Origin: Chamaea fasciata
Lineage: Eukaryota; Chordata; Aves; Passeriformes; Sylviidae
Length of the DNA: 64,000 nt
NCBI GenBank assembly: GCA_029207755.1
Contig: JARCOQ010000008.1
Coordinates: 32,090,521 to 32,154,520, forward strand
Direction: 5' to 3'
Part shown: positions 26,759 through 40,600 of the stretch, piece by piece
How the letters are laid out: the number at the start of each line of letters is the position of its first letter
Position numbering within the stretch: the first letter of the stretch is position 1
The notes under the pieces: generated by a model
What the model saw: only the letters and a program-made list of their open reading frames with translations
What the model was told of the DNA's origin: nothing
Databases searched by the model: none
Translations under genes and position numbers: made by a program

Positions 26759-29024
26759 GTAAGCAGAGCTTTCATCTTCTCGATTAGTGAGAAGACTGGT
26801 GCTGACTCTAAACTTCACTACACTGGACAGGCACCTTTGGAAATGTGTGTCAGGGATTTTTCAATTTAGGGTTTTTGGAAAACGTTATTTGTAAAAGGTT
26901 TCGTATAATCAGTAGCATACTGGTGGTTAGACCATGGAGCTTGGAAATTCAGACAGAAAAACATTTTCCTGACATCCAACACTGTTCTCTCCCATTTACC
27001 CCATTTTTCATGTTAAATTTTAATCTTTCTTACTATTTTTCAATAATAATTCTATGCTGCCTAATAGGCTTGATCAACTTCTACTTCCCTTTGTTTTTCA
27101 GGCAAGCATTCAATGCTTGATGAAGAACTCAATCCTATTACACACCTTACGAGGTTCATCAGAGTCAAGATTGGGATCTTTTGTCTCAGGTATCACAGTG
27201 CTTTACTGAAAAAACAAAGATTTACTTGGCAAAACACTGTGAATTCTACAGATGAGGAGCCTCATGTATAAAAATTTGCATATATGTATGACAAAGAAAT
27301 TTGTTTTTTCTTTACCAGTAGTTTCTTTGGCTGCCTCCACAGGGTTCATGAAGACAGGGACTGAAATCCCCATCTCAGAAACTGGGTTATTTGGCTCTCA
27401 ACTACCCAGAGCAGCAGCTGGTGAGGCTTCAGGGACACCTCCTGCATCACCAACCCACACAAGGGTGGCCCACAGTAAATGCTGTAACAAAATCAAGAGT
27501 TTTCCCTCTCAACCCTGCACTCCACTCATGAAAAGGGTCGCAAAATGAAGCCTTCTGCTCTACCACCCCCTCTCAAAAATAAACACACAGATATTTGCCA
27601 AGTGGCCTGTTTATGAGGTTATTTTCTTAAAGGAGAGGAGCTGTTTCTATCCACAACCTACTGGGAAATTTAGTTTTGTTGTAAAACCCCTGGGGAAGCA
27701 ATTGTGTCCCTGTTGTGAACACCTCAAATCCCAAAGAACCCTCATAAACCCAAAAATCCTGTAATAAATGCTTAGCCTTGCTTTGTCTCCAAATGGGCTC
27801 TTTAAAATATCATTTAAAATTCTTGACAAGAAGCATTCCAGTATTTCCTCCCTCACTAAGCACAGGTTACCTGAATTTACCATTCTCGGTTCTGCAAAGG
27901 GAGACAAGGCATATAAGGAGTGTTCACTTTTCCTGCTCCTTTCCCTCAGCACTGGCTGCTGCGGATCTTCCTGTATGGGAGTTGGTTGGCTGGGTCAGAT
28001 CAAAGGCACACACCTTCTGTGCTACAACCACTGTCTCTGCCCACAGATCCCATTTCATATCACAACTGCACAGTTTTGATTAGTCACACGAGATTCAGGT
28101 GGACTGTGCTCTGTTGTTACCCATTCATCATTAGGAACGCAACACCAAAGCAGAAGCTGGATTACTCTAGAGGTCCACAAGGCAGATTTTATATAAACAT
28201 CCACGTACAGCTATGAAAGACATCAGGTCTCATGATCAGCCACTGAGTATGGGGTTAGAAATAATGGGGTCAGTAGCCACTTGAAACATTTTTATGGCTT
28301 CCATAAATGCAATCTGTCTGTGAAAGACTCAACATCTGTTTAGAGTTCATTTGTGTCTTTTCATTCATTTTTTTTCCCCCCACTGGTAAATGGACCAGAT
28401 TTTCAGTTACCAAGGCTTTCCTTCAGTATTTAAATACTTCCTATCCTATTTCTTAATTCCATATATAATTTCATAGCATTATTAGTTAGTGAATTGTTCA
28501 GAATTTGTCTGTTTGTTTAGCTGTGAAACGTCACTATTTTCATTTAGAAGACAACAGAGGAAACAAATCCCAAGAGATTTCGAATCATTTTCATAATCTT
28601 CTTTTAAAGCCAACCGATTTAGGAACAGAAAAACAAAGGGTGAAACATGTTTACACAAATATTTCTTCAGGTCAGAAACAGAAAATTTCAAGCTAGGTAT
28701 ACTCTGAATTATTAGATCATATTGGTTATTACACTTGTATCAGCTTCTGTAACACGAGACATGACCAATCTTTACAAATCTCTATATCCACGAACCAGGA
28801 GGGCAATGAAGCTATTACTACCATTTATTAAATTAATATATTTATCAAAAATAGATTTTAAATTTCAGAAAACACTGCTTATCTTCCCAATATACTTTGT
28901 TGAATGGCATTTCTTCAGGATATGCATCCTCTTCATCCAAAGCAGTGCTGCAGCTCAAATAACCAATGAGCTGGTGTCAATGCTGACCAACAGCTCTGCA
29001 CTGACCAGCTCCCTGCACAGCAGT

Positions 29025-29042
29025 CCAGGGAATATTCCCTGG
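29025..29042. repeat. 18-bp perfect palindrome
   Basis: CCAGGGAATATTCCCTGG is its own reverse complement. It is followed by a related ggaacagggaatgg. A palindrome of this length could be a dimeric protein-binding site or chance. Confidence 0.93.
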
Positions 29043-32000
29043 GGGAACAGGGAATGGAAGATGCACCAATGCAGACACCAGTTCTGGTGCTGTGTTACTC
29101 ACTGGACACTTACACATCAGCTACCATCCCAATCTGGACCTACCCCGAAATATTTTGGTGGGAGAAGGAGTGCTGTTTTCCTTTTTAATTTATCTCTGCA
29201 TCTTCATGGGCTACCAGCTAACTGTAAAACCTGCACTTCTCTTGGAAAATCATAACAAAGCATCTAAATCAAGTAAACTCTCAGAATACCTAAAATATAC
29301 TCTTGTGCATTACTTGCATTAGTATTACTGGTATGTACACACAACACATAACAGCAGATGCATTTAGAGGTTTAACTAAAAACTTTGAATACAAAACATT
29401 AAGAAATAAAAAATGGTACTCATATATTCTTTTTTATTTAATCCCAATGCATTTATAAAATTGAGAGCAATGTCATTTACAGAGTAACCAGCAATGTTTT
29501 GGGTTTGTCTGTGTAGCAGAAATAAGCAGAACTAGCACAAGAATTGGCTGGCACTGTTTAGGCATTAAATTAATCTCAATACTGCAAACATGAATTTCTG
29601 TTAGAATTACATAAGAATATACAGAGACTAAACAAGATGCTTAAAATAAAATATATTCTTATCTACCATATTTATGGGATTAAAAAAAAAACACTGGCCC
29701 ACTTCAACTTAAGCATCAGAATGAAATCACATCCTCAAAGGACTTAGTTAAACAGTCCTAATCCTTCATCTACTTAATCCAGCACTAACTCTCAGCCTTT
29801 ATATTGTTTAATCTGAACAGTGAAGAGGACCATCTTCTAGTTCTCTGGATAACATTATGGTTAACCCTTCAAAATGAGAATCAAGGCACAGACCACAGAT
29901 TCGAGATGAATCTTCCAAGATTCCAACACCGCATCAGTATCTTTAACTAGAAACATGACTAATCACATGAGCCTTGCCAAACAGCAGAACCCCAGCAAAT
30001 ATCAGTCTGCTCCAAATGCAAAAATTAGAAAAATGGCCACTCCAAAACTCTGCTGGGTGTTAGTCAGTATACATTTGCAAAAAGAACCAGATATAAGAGC
30101 AAAAACTGAGCAGTATTTCTGTGTGCTACAAACAGGAGAAGTTCAGAATAGGTGTGCAACAGCAACAGTTGGACACATAAATATTCCACAGTGGGCATGG
30201 TGAGACCATGGAAGGATCATGTGCCATGATTGCTCCTGACAAGGTGGGGTATGAAGCTTCTTGGCCTAATTTCAGGCACAAAAATTTATGGGCAGCAAAT
30301 ACCTATCAAATAAATAGAGCAAGTCAAGAAACTAGAGAAAGTGAACTAAATTACCTGGTTATAATACTAATTACAAATTATTCTCCACCACAGGCATGTT
30401 GGTTTGTATTTATAACTAGATTAATATCCATATTAAAATGCCAGATTATTGTAAACAGAGACTGTATCTTTCAGATACAAAACATTAGTAACTAATCAAT
30501 AACCTTCATAAATTGGAGGGAAGGGTTTTGAAAAACCTAGACAAAATAAAGAAGCAGTGAGTTTTTCTCATTGCACAGTATTTCATTTCATTAGAACTTC
30601 ATCAATGCCAATACTGCACCATAGCATGTGCCAACCTAATGATAAAAGGTTATTTCAAATTTTCATATGCTCCAGATGGCAACGATTCAGAAAGAATCTC
30701 ACTCTTTATTTCAGCAGGATTAGGAAACCTCTTACGACAACCTCAATTGACATTTCTCATCCTGCCAGCACTACAATGGATCCCGGCGCCTGTGTTTCAC
30801 ATTGCAGTTGCCAGCATAATTGTACTATTACACACCGGTTGAGAACACAAATACAGCACTGCTATAAACACAAAATATGCAGAACAGAGCTCACAGTGAA
30901 ACACAGGCAAGCCTGGAACAGGAAAATATCGTTCACTATTTTGCAACACTATTTCAGCTGAAATGAAACAAAGAATATTTAATATATTTTCACAAGGACA
31001 CTCACTAAATTACAAAAACCAGTGAAACCAGTGACCCATTATTCTCCCCATTATACACTGAAATTGTCGACAAATATTTCAGAAACGCATCCAAATGGCC
31101 CATTTGAAATTCAGTATTTTTTTAACATTCTACGGTAAATTGATCCCACTACAAGAGACCCTCCCACTATGCACTACTGCATAGGATTAGACAAAAGAAG
31201 AACTTTTCTCTGGGAAGGGCTGAGACTATGAAGTAAGAACAGAATTTGAGAGACATTCGCCTTCTAAGGAAGACACTGACAGCTGGATTGTTTGGTGGTT
31301 TTCCCCTGCACAGTTCGAGAATAAAAGCATAGCAGCAGCAGACATTTGCAGTACTTGAGAAGATGAAGAAATACTTTGTCTTTAACAGAATTCATAATCT
31401 GAGACGCACTCAACAAGCCAATGGGAGGGATCTCCACTGTAGACCACTTTTAACACAAACTCACTTCGATGTGCTGTAATTGTGACTGTAATTAAATCAG
31501 TCAAGTCTCTGGCTTTTTAACTGCTGATTACTTTGCTCGGCCTTACCTGCCTTTCATAAAGTAGCAGTGTTGGTCAGTTGGTCTGGTTTGTTACTGCTAT
31601 TTCCAGTAAAAAAACAATATACACAAGGGCATTGTTATTTGCTAATAATCCATATGTGACATATACAGGATCAGCTTTCTCATGGTTAGTAGACACAAAC
31701 TGGAAGGAATCTTCCAGATGAAGACAAACAGTACGCAGCAATAAAAGCCAAATCAACTCAGTGCCCACAAAAAGGCTTTAGGATGAAGGATGAAACCTAC
31801 AGCGAGAGACAGAAAAATGTTTCCTTCTGATCAGGTGAGGCAATGTCTCAACCCATGCCACATTCATTCAATTAACAGACTGTGGCTTGAAAACACTGAT
31901 AAGGGTACTGCAATTTAATAATCTAATCTGTATTCCTAGAAAATGAAAGCTCAGTTCAAAACACACAGTTGGCCTGGATTTCCAGTTCTGGCACGTTGTA

Positions 32001-32174
32001 CATCTTTCTCTGCTATGTACTGGCATGGAAAAATAGATAATTAAATCCCACAAATATCAAAGAACAAAAACACTTGCATAAAAAGGTATGTCAAGTTCTA
32101 AAATGCAGTGCAACTTCCTGTGCAAAACAGAAATCCCTGTTCCTTGCAGTGCTAAACCTCATGAGATAACATCT

Positions 32175-32200
32175 ACCTAATGATCTAACCTAATGATCTT
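32175..32200. repeat. 13-bp tandem duplication
   Basis: acctaatgatcta is followed directly by acctaatgatctt, with one mismatch. A similar 10-bp duplication, caactttaat twice, lies at 9876-9895. Confidence 0.88.
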
Positions 32201-33239
32201 AAATATCTCCTCCTAACCACTTGTTTCATGACAAATGCAGCTCTTCCCCAGCATGCCACTTCTTCCTTCCCATCTGGAGTGGTGGTGAAAACCAAGAAGA
32301 GCAAAATCCCTTATCTTCCTAGAAAGCAATTGAACTGGGATTCAGATATCATGGAACAGAATGATGCAAAAGAAAAATCTACTCCAAGGTAAAATGTAAA
32401 TTAAGATTCTCCAGCAAAATCCTGAAAGGCTAAAAGTGATTTCTATTATGTGACTTGTTCTGAACTGGATTTGTAATTTCTCTGCATCCTTTTGCAGCAT
32501 GCTCTTAATTATCTGGTTGTCACAAGAGTAGCTCATTGTTTGATGCAATACAATATTCTACTGACATCCTTTGGACAATGTTCTCAGGATAACCTATCTG
32601 TAGCTATTACACTGCATGCTTAGAAGATGGATGTTTTCTGAAATACATATTTAATTAACGCTATTTAACACACAGTTTGACTGAAGGGTAGTAGCACCCA
32701 ATTGGTAAAATTTGAGATTACGGGGCGGGCACTACACACAGAATTAAAACCACATTAAACTGAGTCATTTAAATCAATCTACACTTGCTTACAGGATCTG
32801 CAAACTGAAGCACACATTATGACCAAAGATAATCACATCAAGATTTCTGGCAATGCTCTACAATAGAAGCTATCTGAAACAGAAGACAGTAATTGTTACT
32901 AAATTGTGACAGAATCCCTGTGGAGTTAGGAGTTATAACAATATTAGTCATGTAGGTTCAGGATGATTAATGATACTGCAAAAACTATCAAGATTGTAGC
33001 AATTAACCCTTTACAGGCAAAGCCCACAGTAATTACTGACATCCCTTCCTGCCATAAGACAGACATACCTGACTCTTATTGTTGCATTTTTAGTGCAGTT
33101 ACCTGGCACCTTTTAGGAGCTGGTGGGGATCTGGCCCACCAAGTTTCCTTATTTGTTTGAATAGTTTGAATCACGTCAGATGACTTAAAACTGTTCCAAT
33201 TTTCCTGTGTTTCATTCTTAAGTGTTTCTTTTAATATGT

Positions 33240-33273
33240 TTAAGAAGGGAATTGCCTTAAGAAGGGAAATGCC
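33240..33273. repeat. 17-bp tandem duplication
   Basis: ttaagaagggaattgcc (33240-33256) is followed directly by ttaagaagggaaatgcc (33257-33273), with one mismatch. Confidence 0.9.
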
Positions 33274-34529
33274 TGTTTCTTTCCAAAGGACATTCCCTCT
33301 GCTAAGTCTAGATCTAAACCTGGGGAGAATCAGCAGAAAGACCTCACAGCTGTCCTTGCTGATACTGATGGACTAAAACCAAACATCTTTTCTTTTTTAC
33401 ATCTCATTTTTTCCTCTACATGACATGTGTCAAGAAAATGAACAAGCGACATCCGTGCAGCTGAAACAAACTCCTTATGCCTTCAGAAGATAAATCCCTG
33501 AGGACAGACTTTTAGAGTAACTTTGAAAACACAGTATGAGACTAAGACATGAATAATTAGAAGAACTAGGTCTATAAGCCAATAAATACAAGGAAAAAAA
33601 TTCCATCCTGTTCCCTTTATGTTTATCATATATACCCTGAAAAGCAGAACTCCACAAAATAGTGCACCTAGTATAATAGCTTTTCAGCTTTAACTATACT
33701 CACTGCAACCTTTAACAACCATATTTGAAATGTGTGCATAGAGGCAAACACACACCCAAAATATTTTGGTAAAAGAATAAGATTTAAACTAAATTTTTAA
33801 GTTGCTCTGTCCAACTTTGAGCACTGAAAAACAAATGAACTGCTGCACAGCCTGTTACATTAGAACAATGCTGTGGAATAATTACAAGTTCTAAGATAAA
33901 ATTAAAATTACCATAATAATTCTCCTGTGAAACAATCCAATCCATGCAGACTACGAATTGCTACGAGGTTGAAAAAAATGCATTACCACATCAAGTCAGG
34001 CAGATAAATAATTCTATTTTCGTTACTTAGTGGAGATATTTAAAAGGTTATGCAGAGCAGGATGAAAAACTGATTACATTTGCAAATTATGCATTGGTCA
34101 CATTGAAGGACCAGCTCTTCACCCGCACACCAGCACTATAAAGCCAGCTACGCAAACTGTGAGCAAAGATACGATTCTCGCTGAGGAAAGCAGAAGTCCC
34201 AATCTACTGGGCCCACTTTTGGGTACCATAGGTGGTATCCAGACAGGGACATCTTTGTCCCTATTTTCCTGTGCTATTCCTTGTATCACTTCCTTTAGAG
34301 TACTTCTGTGAAAGGCTTTTTCTCCTCCCTGCCTCATATACACATGAAAACCAGAAAACCTTGCTTTAAATCGAGACAAAACAAAGCATTCCTCTATTAT
34401 TCTACTCAGAGAGACAAAAGTCAAGATTTCACAATCTTCTCCTCTTTCCCACAAATCTGTAAATATCCACTATTTAACATACTAAACTCCCCAAAAGCAC
34501 TCTTTTCCTTCTGCCCTTAATGAGAGGTG

Positions 34530-34635
34530 AATCATAGAATGGTTTGGGTCAGAATGGTTTGGGTTGGAAAGGACCTGAGAAATCATCTACTCCCAACTCC
34601 TCCACCATGGACAGGGATGCCACCCACTAGATCAG
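34530..34635 (-). mobile_element. CR1 LINE 3' fragment, 5'-truncated
   Basis: The plus strand shows the reverse complement of the avian CR1 tail: aatcatagaatggtttggg, then ggttggaaaggacctgagaa, atcatct, ccaactcctccaccatgg, acagggatgccacccactag and atcag. The element's sense strand is therefore minus, with its 3' end at about 34530 and a truncation near 34635. Only about 105 bp remain, with no coding part. A 15-bp unit (agaatggtttgggt plus c or t) is tandemly duplicated at 34536-34550 and 34551-34565, which the CR1 consensus as I know it lacks. CR1 copies are normally dead, short and 5'-truncated like this one. Confidence 0.92.
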
Positions 34636-37600
34636 ATTCACAGAAGTCACACCAGAATCTTAAAAAGGACGAGCACTCTTCAGGATCAGATGTTATCTGC
34701 TTGCAATTAAAATGGGAGTGTGGGCTCCCTGGTTTAATTTGATGTAAAACTGCAAAGGTAAAACACAAACTCAGTCAACCAATGAACCTTTGAAGATTCC
34801 AATCATGTTCATAAAAGAGAAGTACAACTACGAAGATCATTTGACTTTATGTCAGCTTTTTAATCATATTATTCCCTCATGGTTTAATTTGCTCTGTACC
34901 TATCACCATCAATCTGAATGCACACCACTGCCCATTAATGTTACATTTACAGTCTACAAGTTTTATAGTACAGAAAAATTACTAATACACGCCACCTCAA
35001 GCATCAAACAGGAAAACAACTACAAAAATTGTGATCCATTAGTAAAGAGGAACAGTCTATAATCTGCAAATTGCGTATTGACCATGGGTTTTCAATCATT
35101 TGACAAAAGAAACCACAAGTCTGAGAGGATAAGTAAACTAAAATGGGATAAATCCATGTCGTTTGGGTAGCAATTAAAGCTAATCATGAAATCAGAGGAT
35201 CAGTCTTATTTATATTGATTTTAAATGTGTGTGTCTTTCTGATTCTCCAGGGCAAATACTCACTTTGAAGAAATCAAAGTGTGGACATCTTGTGTGTGAC
35301 TTAGTGGAGCATAGGGAAGACCACCAGCTGTGACAGACACATGCAACGGAGGTTTGAAAACTGTCCCGTAATTTCCTGATCAGGAAGGGGTCATTAACAG
35401 AAAGTGCCATTGTACAACACCACAGGGTAGGACAAGAAGTCAAAGAGAGATGGAACCACTGAGTTGGTGTAGAAAAAAACTCTGCTGGACAATCCTGTAG
35501 CTCAAACCAGACTGATGCTTTTAAAAACAGCCTTTTATTTTACCAGAGTCATCCACGATGGATCCTACAGTAACACTTGTTCTTTTTCTCACCTGTTCTT
35601 AGCCAGTTTAACTCCTCTAATCAATTTACTGGCACACAATTTCTGTTTACACATATCTCTTTGAATTACTGGATTTAAAAAGGTAAACGACAACACTGTT
35701 TCAAAGGTGATTCTCCATAGTATTATTCCACTGTAAGGATTTAAGGCCTTTATCACCACACTGCCTGGGTATTTCCTCCATTTCCTTTTTAATATTCTTT
35801 GTTATACAGCTATTATGAAATGTAGATTAAATTTCAAAAGACAAAGGTACACAAACCATCTGGAGTAGGGAATTTTCCATGTTGGGATTCAGAAAGATGG
35901 ATCTGATTTTTACACGAATAAACTAGACTCTGAAGACTTCTATCCCAATGAAACAGGAAGCAGAATATCATTTCATGTCTGAGAAATCAGTAAAAGGCAA
36001 TAGATGCAAACGTCCAGAAATATGAGTATGATGCATCCTGTGAGCACACAGACAAATATAAAGCAGACACAGGATTTCCTGAGCACACAGATCACCATGC
36101 TTTTGCCTGGGGAAGATAAAATTACCTATTTCCCTGGTCCCCATGCAAGAAGCTTTCAGCAGCTAAGGGCTGTTATGAACCACCACCCCATGATTTACCA
36201 GTGCACTGGGTACTGAAATGGGGCTGGCTCTTAATGTAGCCTCAGAGGCTTCAGAGTCCACAGAAGATGGAGAACTGCAGGTCCCTCCCTGTGCATCCAG
36301 AATAACGCCTGGAGCAAAGCAATCCCTTGCTCTCTGAAAGTGCTACACAAGTCAATATACATCATGCAACACAAATTGCTAAATTTCTGGTCCCGGCATG
36401 ACTTCTGTGTTTCAAGTTTACCCTGGTTCTTCAGTCACTCTCTGCAGTCACTCTGAGCTCATTGCTTTTGTTCTTTCTCAACTTCAGTAGGAAAATATCA
36501 TTTCAACTTGATGGTTTCTAACATGAGAATGAGAATTTTGTTTTTCAAGAAAACTGAGCCACCAGACTCACTGAAGGTATTTCTCATGTGCGTGTACTTT
36601 CAAAACCACCATATACATACACAGAACTAAAGAGTGGAAAAAATTTGGCCTGGTATCAAAAATTGTAAAATTTCCATTTTACTATTTGTTAGTCAAACAA
36701 CAGGAAACCAGCATATTTAGTACAAAGTATCCCAGAAACTGAGTGCGGTCAAACTCCATACAAACTTGGGGCAATCTCCTCTTCGAGCTTAGTTTCATGA
36801 GTTTAATAAAGCCATTCCTTTATTTCCTGTCAGATGAAACTTATTCACATAAAAGCTCTTTGATCTTACTTAGAATGGTTCTTGACAGTTCCGAGTAACT
36901 ATGTAATAGATGAAATATGTACCTAGGTGTTGTAGAAGCACATAAATAAACACACTAATGTACTCACCCCAACAGTGTTAACCTAGAAGAAACTTCATTC
37001 TTTAACTCTGTCAATTCTAATCAAAAGGTAAGATCAATATCCTAAGTGGTAGGTCAGAGCCCCAGAAAAGCAGCATTCACACCATGTCCTGAGGCTTGAG
37101 AATCCAGCAGCTTGCCCCATAACCCTGACACCCACCTTGCTGCTCAGGGGAGGAGGTGGAGGAGTCAAGAATGAAGGAATCAAGGTGAGCCTGGGAAGAA
37201 GGGATGGGTGAGAATAAGTGTTACTAGTTTCGTCACTGTTTATCACTACCCTACACTATGTTTAATTAGCAATAAATTAAATTAATCTTTACCAAGTCAA
37301 ATCTTTCCCCTTGATGGTAACTGGTGAGTGATCCCCTATCCTTAATGCATGAGGGCTTTTTTGCTATTCTTTTCTCTCCCAGCCCTCTTGAAGAAGGTGA
37401 GTGAGAGAGTGGCTGGGTGGGGACCTGGCAGCCAGTCAAGGTCACCTCCCACATCTTTGACAATGCTCATCTTGCAGTCAGCAGCCAGGCAGAGGCAGGT
37501 GAACAAGAGAGACACACCAGACATGGAGAACTTACTTGTGTGTGACACTTATTCACCAGTTTTCATTGCGACATTTCATACAGTATCAGCCTATAAAATC

Positions 37601-40600
37601 CAGTGGTACTTAAAACCACAGGGCAGGATGACAAGGTCAGCCTTTGACACAGACTCTGTCTCTGGGCCAACCTGTCTCCCACAATAACCCTACTACACAC
37701 AGGCCATGCAGGGAGAATGGCAGGAGGTTACTGCAGAACTACACAAAGGAGCATTGCAGACAACTTCCTCTGTAATCTCCCTCTTGAGAAAAGGAGTGAA
37801 CTCCCACGTAGTATCATACTCACCCCTGCTACAACAGAATCAAAGGAAAGCCATCAATAGCTGCCAGGAGAGCACTGTTATCTCCCCTGAAATTAGATTA
37901 GGATGTTATTAATGGCTGGCTTTAGGCAAAGAGACCAAACTCAGGGCCAGCTGAGCTGGTGTGTAGTTCCCAGACACGGCCCCAGTTGGAAGTGGATTAC
38001 CAGCCATGGCAGTAAGGCCACAGAGGTGAAAGCAGGTGTGACCTCTAGATGGAGCAGACCTTAGAAATTACAATATGATGACTCAACATCAACAGGCTGA
38101 TGCAATGCATAAAAATCTCCTCATCACATCTACAAGGCAAACAGTTATCCTTCCCACTCACCTGTTGACAAGACAGAGTGGAGCTAAGGGAATTAACAAG
38201 AATTGGAAAATACAAAAAGGTTGTGCCTGAACCTACAACCACACAGTTCTTTCATGCCAAGCGTTGTAGCAGTAATTTTTTCCCTTGTCAAAAGCAAGAG
38301 GCTTAACCCTACAGTCAATATTAATGTGAGGAGAATATACAGTCTAATGAGAATTGCACTCATCCTATTCACAGCACCCTGGCAGCTCAAACAAGGACCA
38401 TTTCCTACTTTTCCAATAACATATGCTCTTTAAACCCTGAGGCAATTTTCCAGTCTCAGACATTGGTACCAATAAACAACACAACTTTAACTGAAATAGT
38501 TCTTGAAATTTACCCAAAAGGGAATTTAAGATTTGATAATGGGCTCTTCAATTACTGTTTCCAGATACACTTTAAAATAGCCTTTATTGAACTTGTTTCA
38601 TTCAGACTAAAATAGTGATCAAAGTAACTTAAGTAAAGCTACCTCTTTTACTGCTTTAACATTTAATCACAGTTTAGGGTCACCTGAACTGTATGCATTC
38701 AACAGACAACAAGTTCTATTGCTTACTGATGTACAGCAGGGAAATGCAATCAATTTATATTGTGTCTATTAGTGTACTTTTCAGAATGATACTATAAATC
38801 ACACCTACTGCTGTGGGCAGAGCTGTTGCACTTCTGTTCCTACTTTTGTAGGAAAATGCTGAAAGCAGGAAAAGCACAGCTGAAACCAACAACAAGGAGG
38901 TAAATGAGGCACAGTGTACAACAACAAAAATGGGAAAGTCAGACTGCATGGCACTGTCTTGGAAGAAACTGGGCTGATTTTTTATAGGGTAGGTCCCTGT
39001 GCATTTGAGAACTGTGCAGCTACACAATGTCATGCCAAAAAGAGCCTTATGAAATCTAACAGCTGCAGAGAACCAATAGATCTCAGCGGGTTTAAGAAAC
39101 AAAAGATCAAGTATTTCAACCCAAGGTGAGATCATACGACAGCAATGCAAATATAACAGCATCCAACAACAGTGTAAAAACCCAACTTTAGTACTAAACA
39201 TTTTTCCTGCAGGGGTTTCTCCACATCTCAAATATATTTCATCTCCAATAAAATTAGAACGCAAATTTAAAACTACATGAATACATGTTACAATTCCGGA
39301 AAAGAAACTTCAGTTTAAAAGCTCTTTCAGCAGCTATCACATATTTATCAAACTAACTACTCTGTCAATTGAAGGCTCTGGCAGATTTATGCAGGTGTTA
39401 AGAAAGAGAACTTCGATTTATTTCAGACTACTGGGCTGAAATATTGCTTACTTGGTAACAACAGAAATGTCATACACTAAGAAAACTTCTCACCTTCTGA
39501 AGTTCTGCATCTCAAACCATATGCTTGTATGACAGATAAAAGTTTTCACACAATTTCATTTAGGAATAGGGAGCATTGCTCTCCTGATTACAAAGGTCAA
39601 TTTACAGATTAGCACCAACTACTATATTTCATTCTTTCCATCATGCCAAGAAAATAATTTGAAATGTGTATGTAGAATGAAATATATGTAGAAATGTCGA
39701 GGTCAATCCTCTCAGTTCAGGAATTACACATATTTAAAAGATTTTTGCTGTAGTATGTGTTCTTACATTGATCTATCTACATCTGAAAGACAGAATGTTT
39801 GAACCCAAAATGTTATTCTCTAGTCATCTTCTTCACTTGCTTTTAACATTTCATCCCATCAACATTTTTCTTGTCCTGTTTAATTGTGTTCAAATTAAGG
39901 AAAAAAGGTTGCAAATCCTTCAAACAATACAGAATCTCTAGGCAGCACGAGATTATCCAGCTTCCAGTTCCATTATTTGTTCAAGTAGGATAAGAAAAAG
40001 TACACTCATTAAGGGAGAAAGTCTGTTTGTGTAAGCAAATATCTTAATATTCTACTAAAAATCAGCAAAAATAACCTTTAATATTCATCATCACAAATAT
40101 AATGTTTTAAAATAAAACCAAATATTTAAGTGACACATTCTCTTCCTAGCATCTGGCCTACACTAAAATAAAACCTGATGAGGCCAGCAGGAGTTTTCCT
40201 CACTGGAGTAACGGGGCTAAGCAAGTTGCCATTAATGAAAAATGATATTTAAGTTTGCCTTCAAACACTTTAGCCAATGTGCAGACAGCCTTAAAAAGAA
40301 CATAATGCTGATTTAGAGGACCATCACCTTTATCTAAATCAGAGGGACAGACATAAAGAGACAAACAACTTTAATTCAAAGAACTTGCGTCCCTCTGCTT
40401 CTCGACAGACCTGAGCACACTCGACTGCAAACAGCAGTGGAAGAAAAAGAATGGATTAATTTGAAGATAGTGGACTTCAGGGATCCTGACTAATAAAATA
40501 GTTTTTCTTTTCAGAAACATGGTAGAAATGAATCAGACTACTGCAGTTCCACAGAAATAATGAAGAGCTCTCCTGAAAAGACCTGAATATGCATCAGTTA

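Larger units (their letters stand above)
16210..34529. other. Intron stretch with microsatellite and isolated weak signals
   Basis: AT-rich sequence carrying the GATA microsatellite, the 29025 palindrome, a short (CA)n near 20327-20337 and the two weak exon-like segments listed separately. The longest frame (28722-29255, plus, 177 codons) has no recognised domain. No further transposon was recognised. Confidence 0.55.

Noticed and set aside
28722..29255. Longest open frame in the window (plus, 177 codons)
   Set aside because: No domain or family recognised, composition follows AT-rich intron, and it crosses an 18-bp palindrome. One such frame is plausible by chance in 64 kb over six frames.
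38755..39264. 169-codon minus-strand frame rich in Cys, Leu and Phe
   Set aside because: No recognisable protein or splice context; the hydrophobic look comes from T-rich codons.
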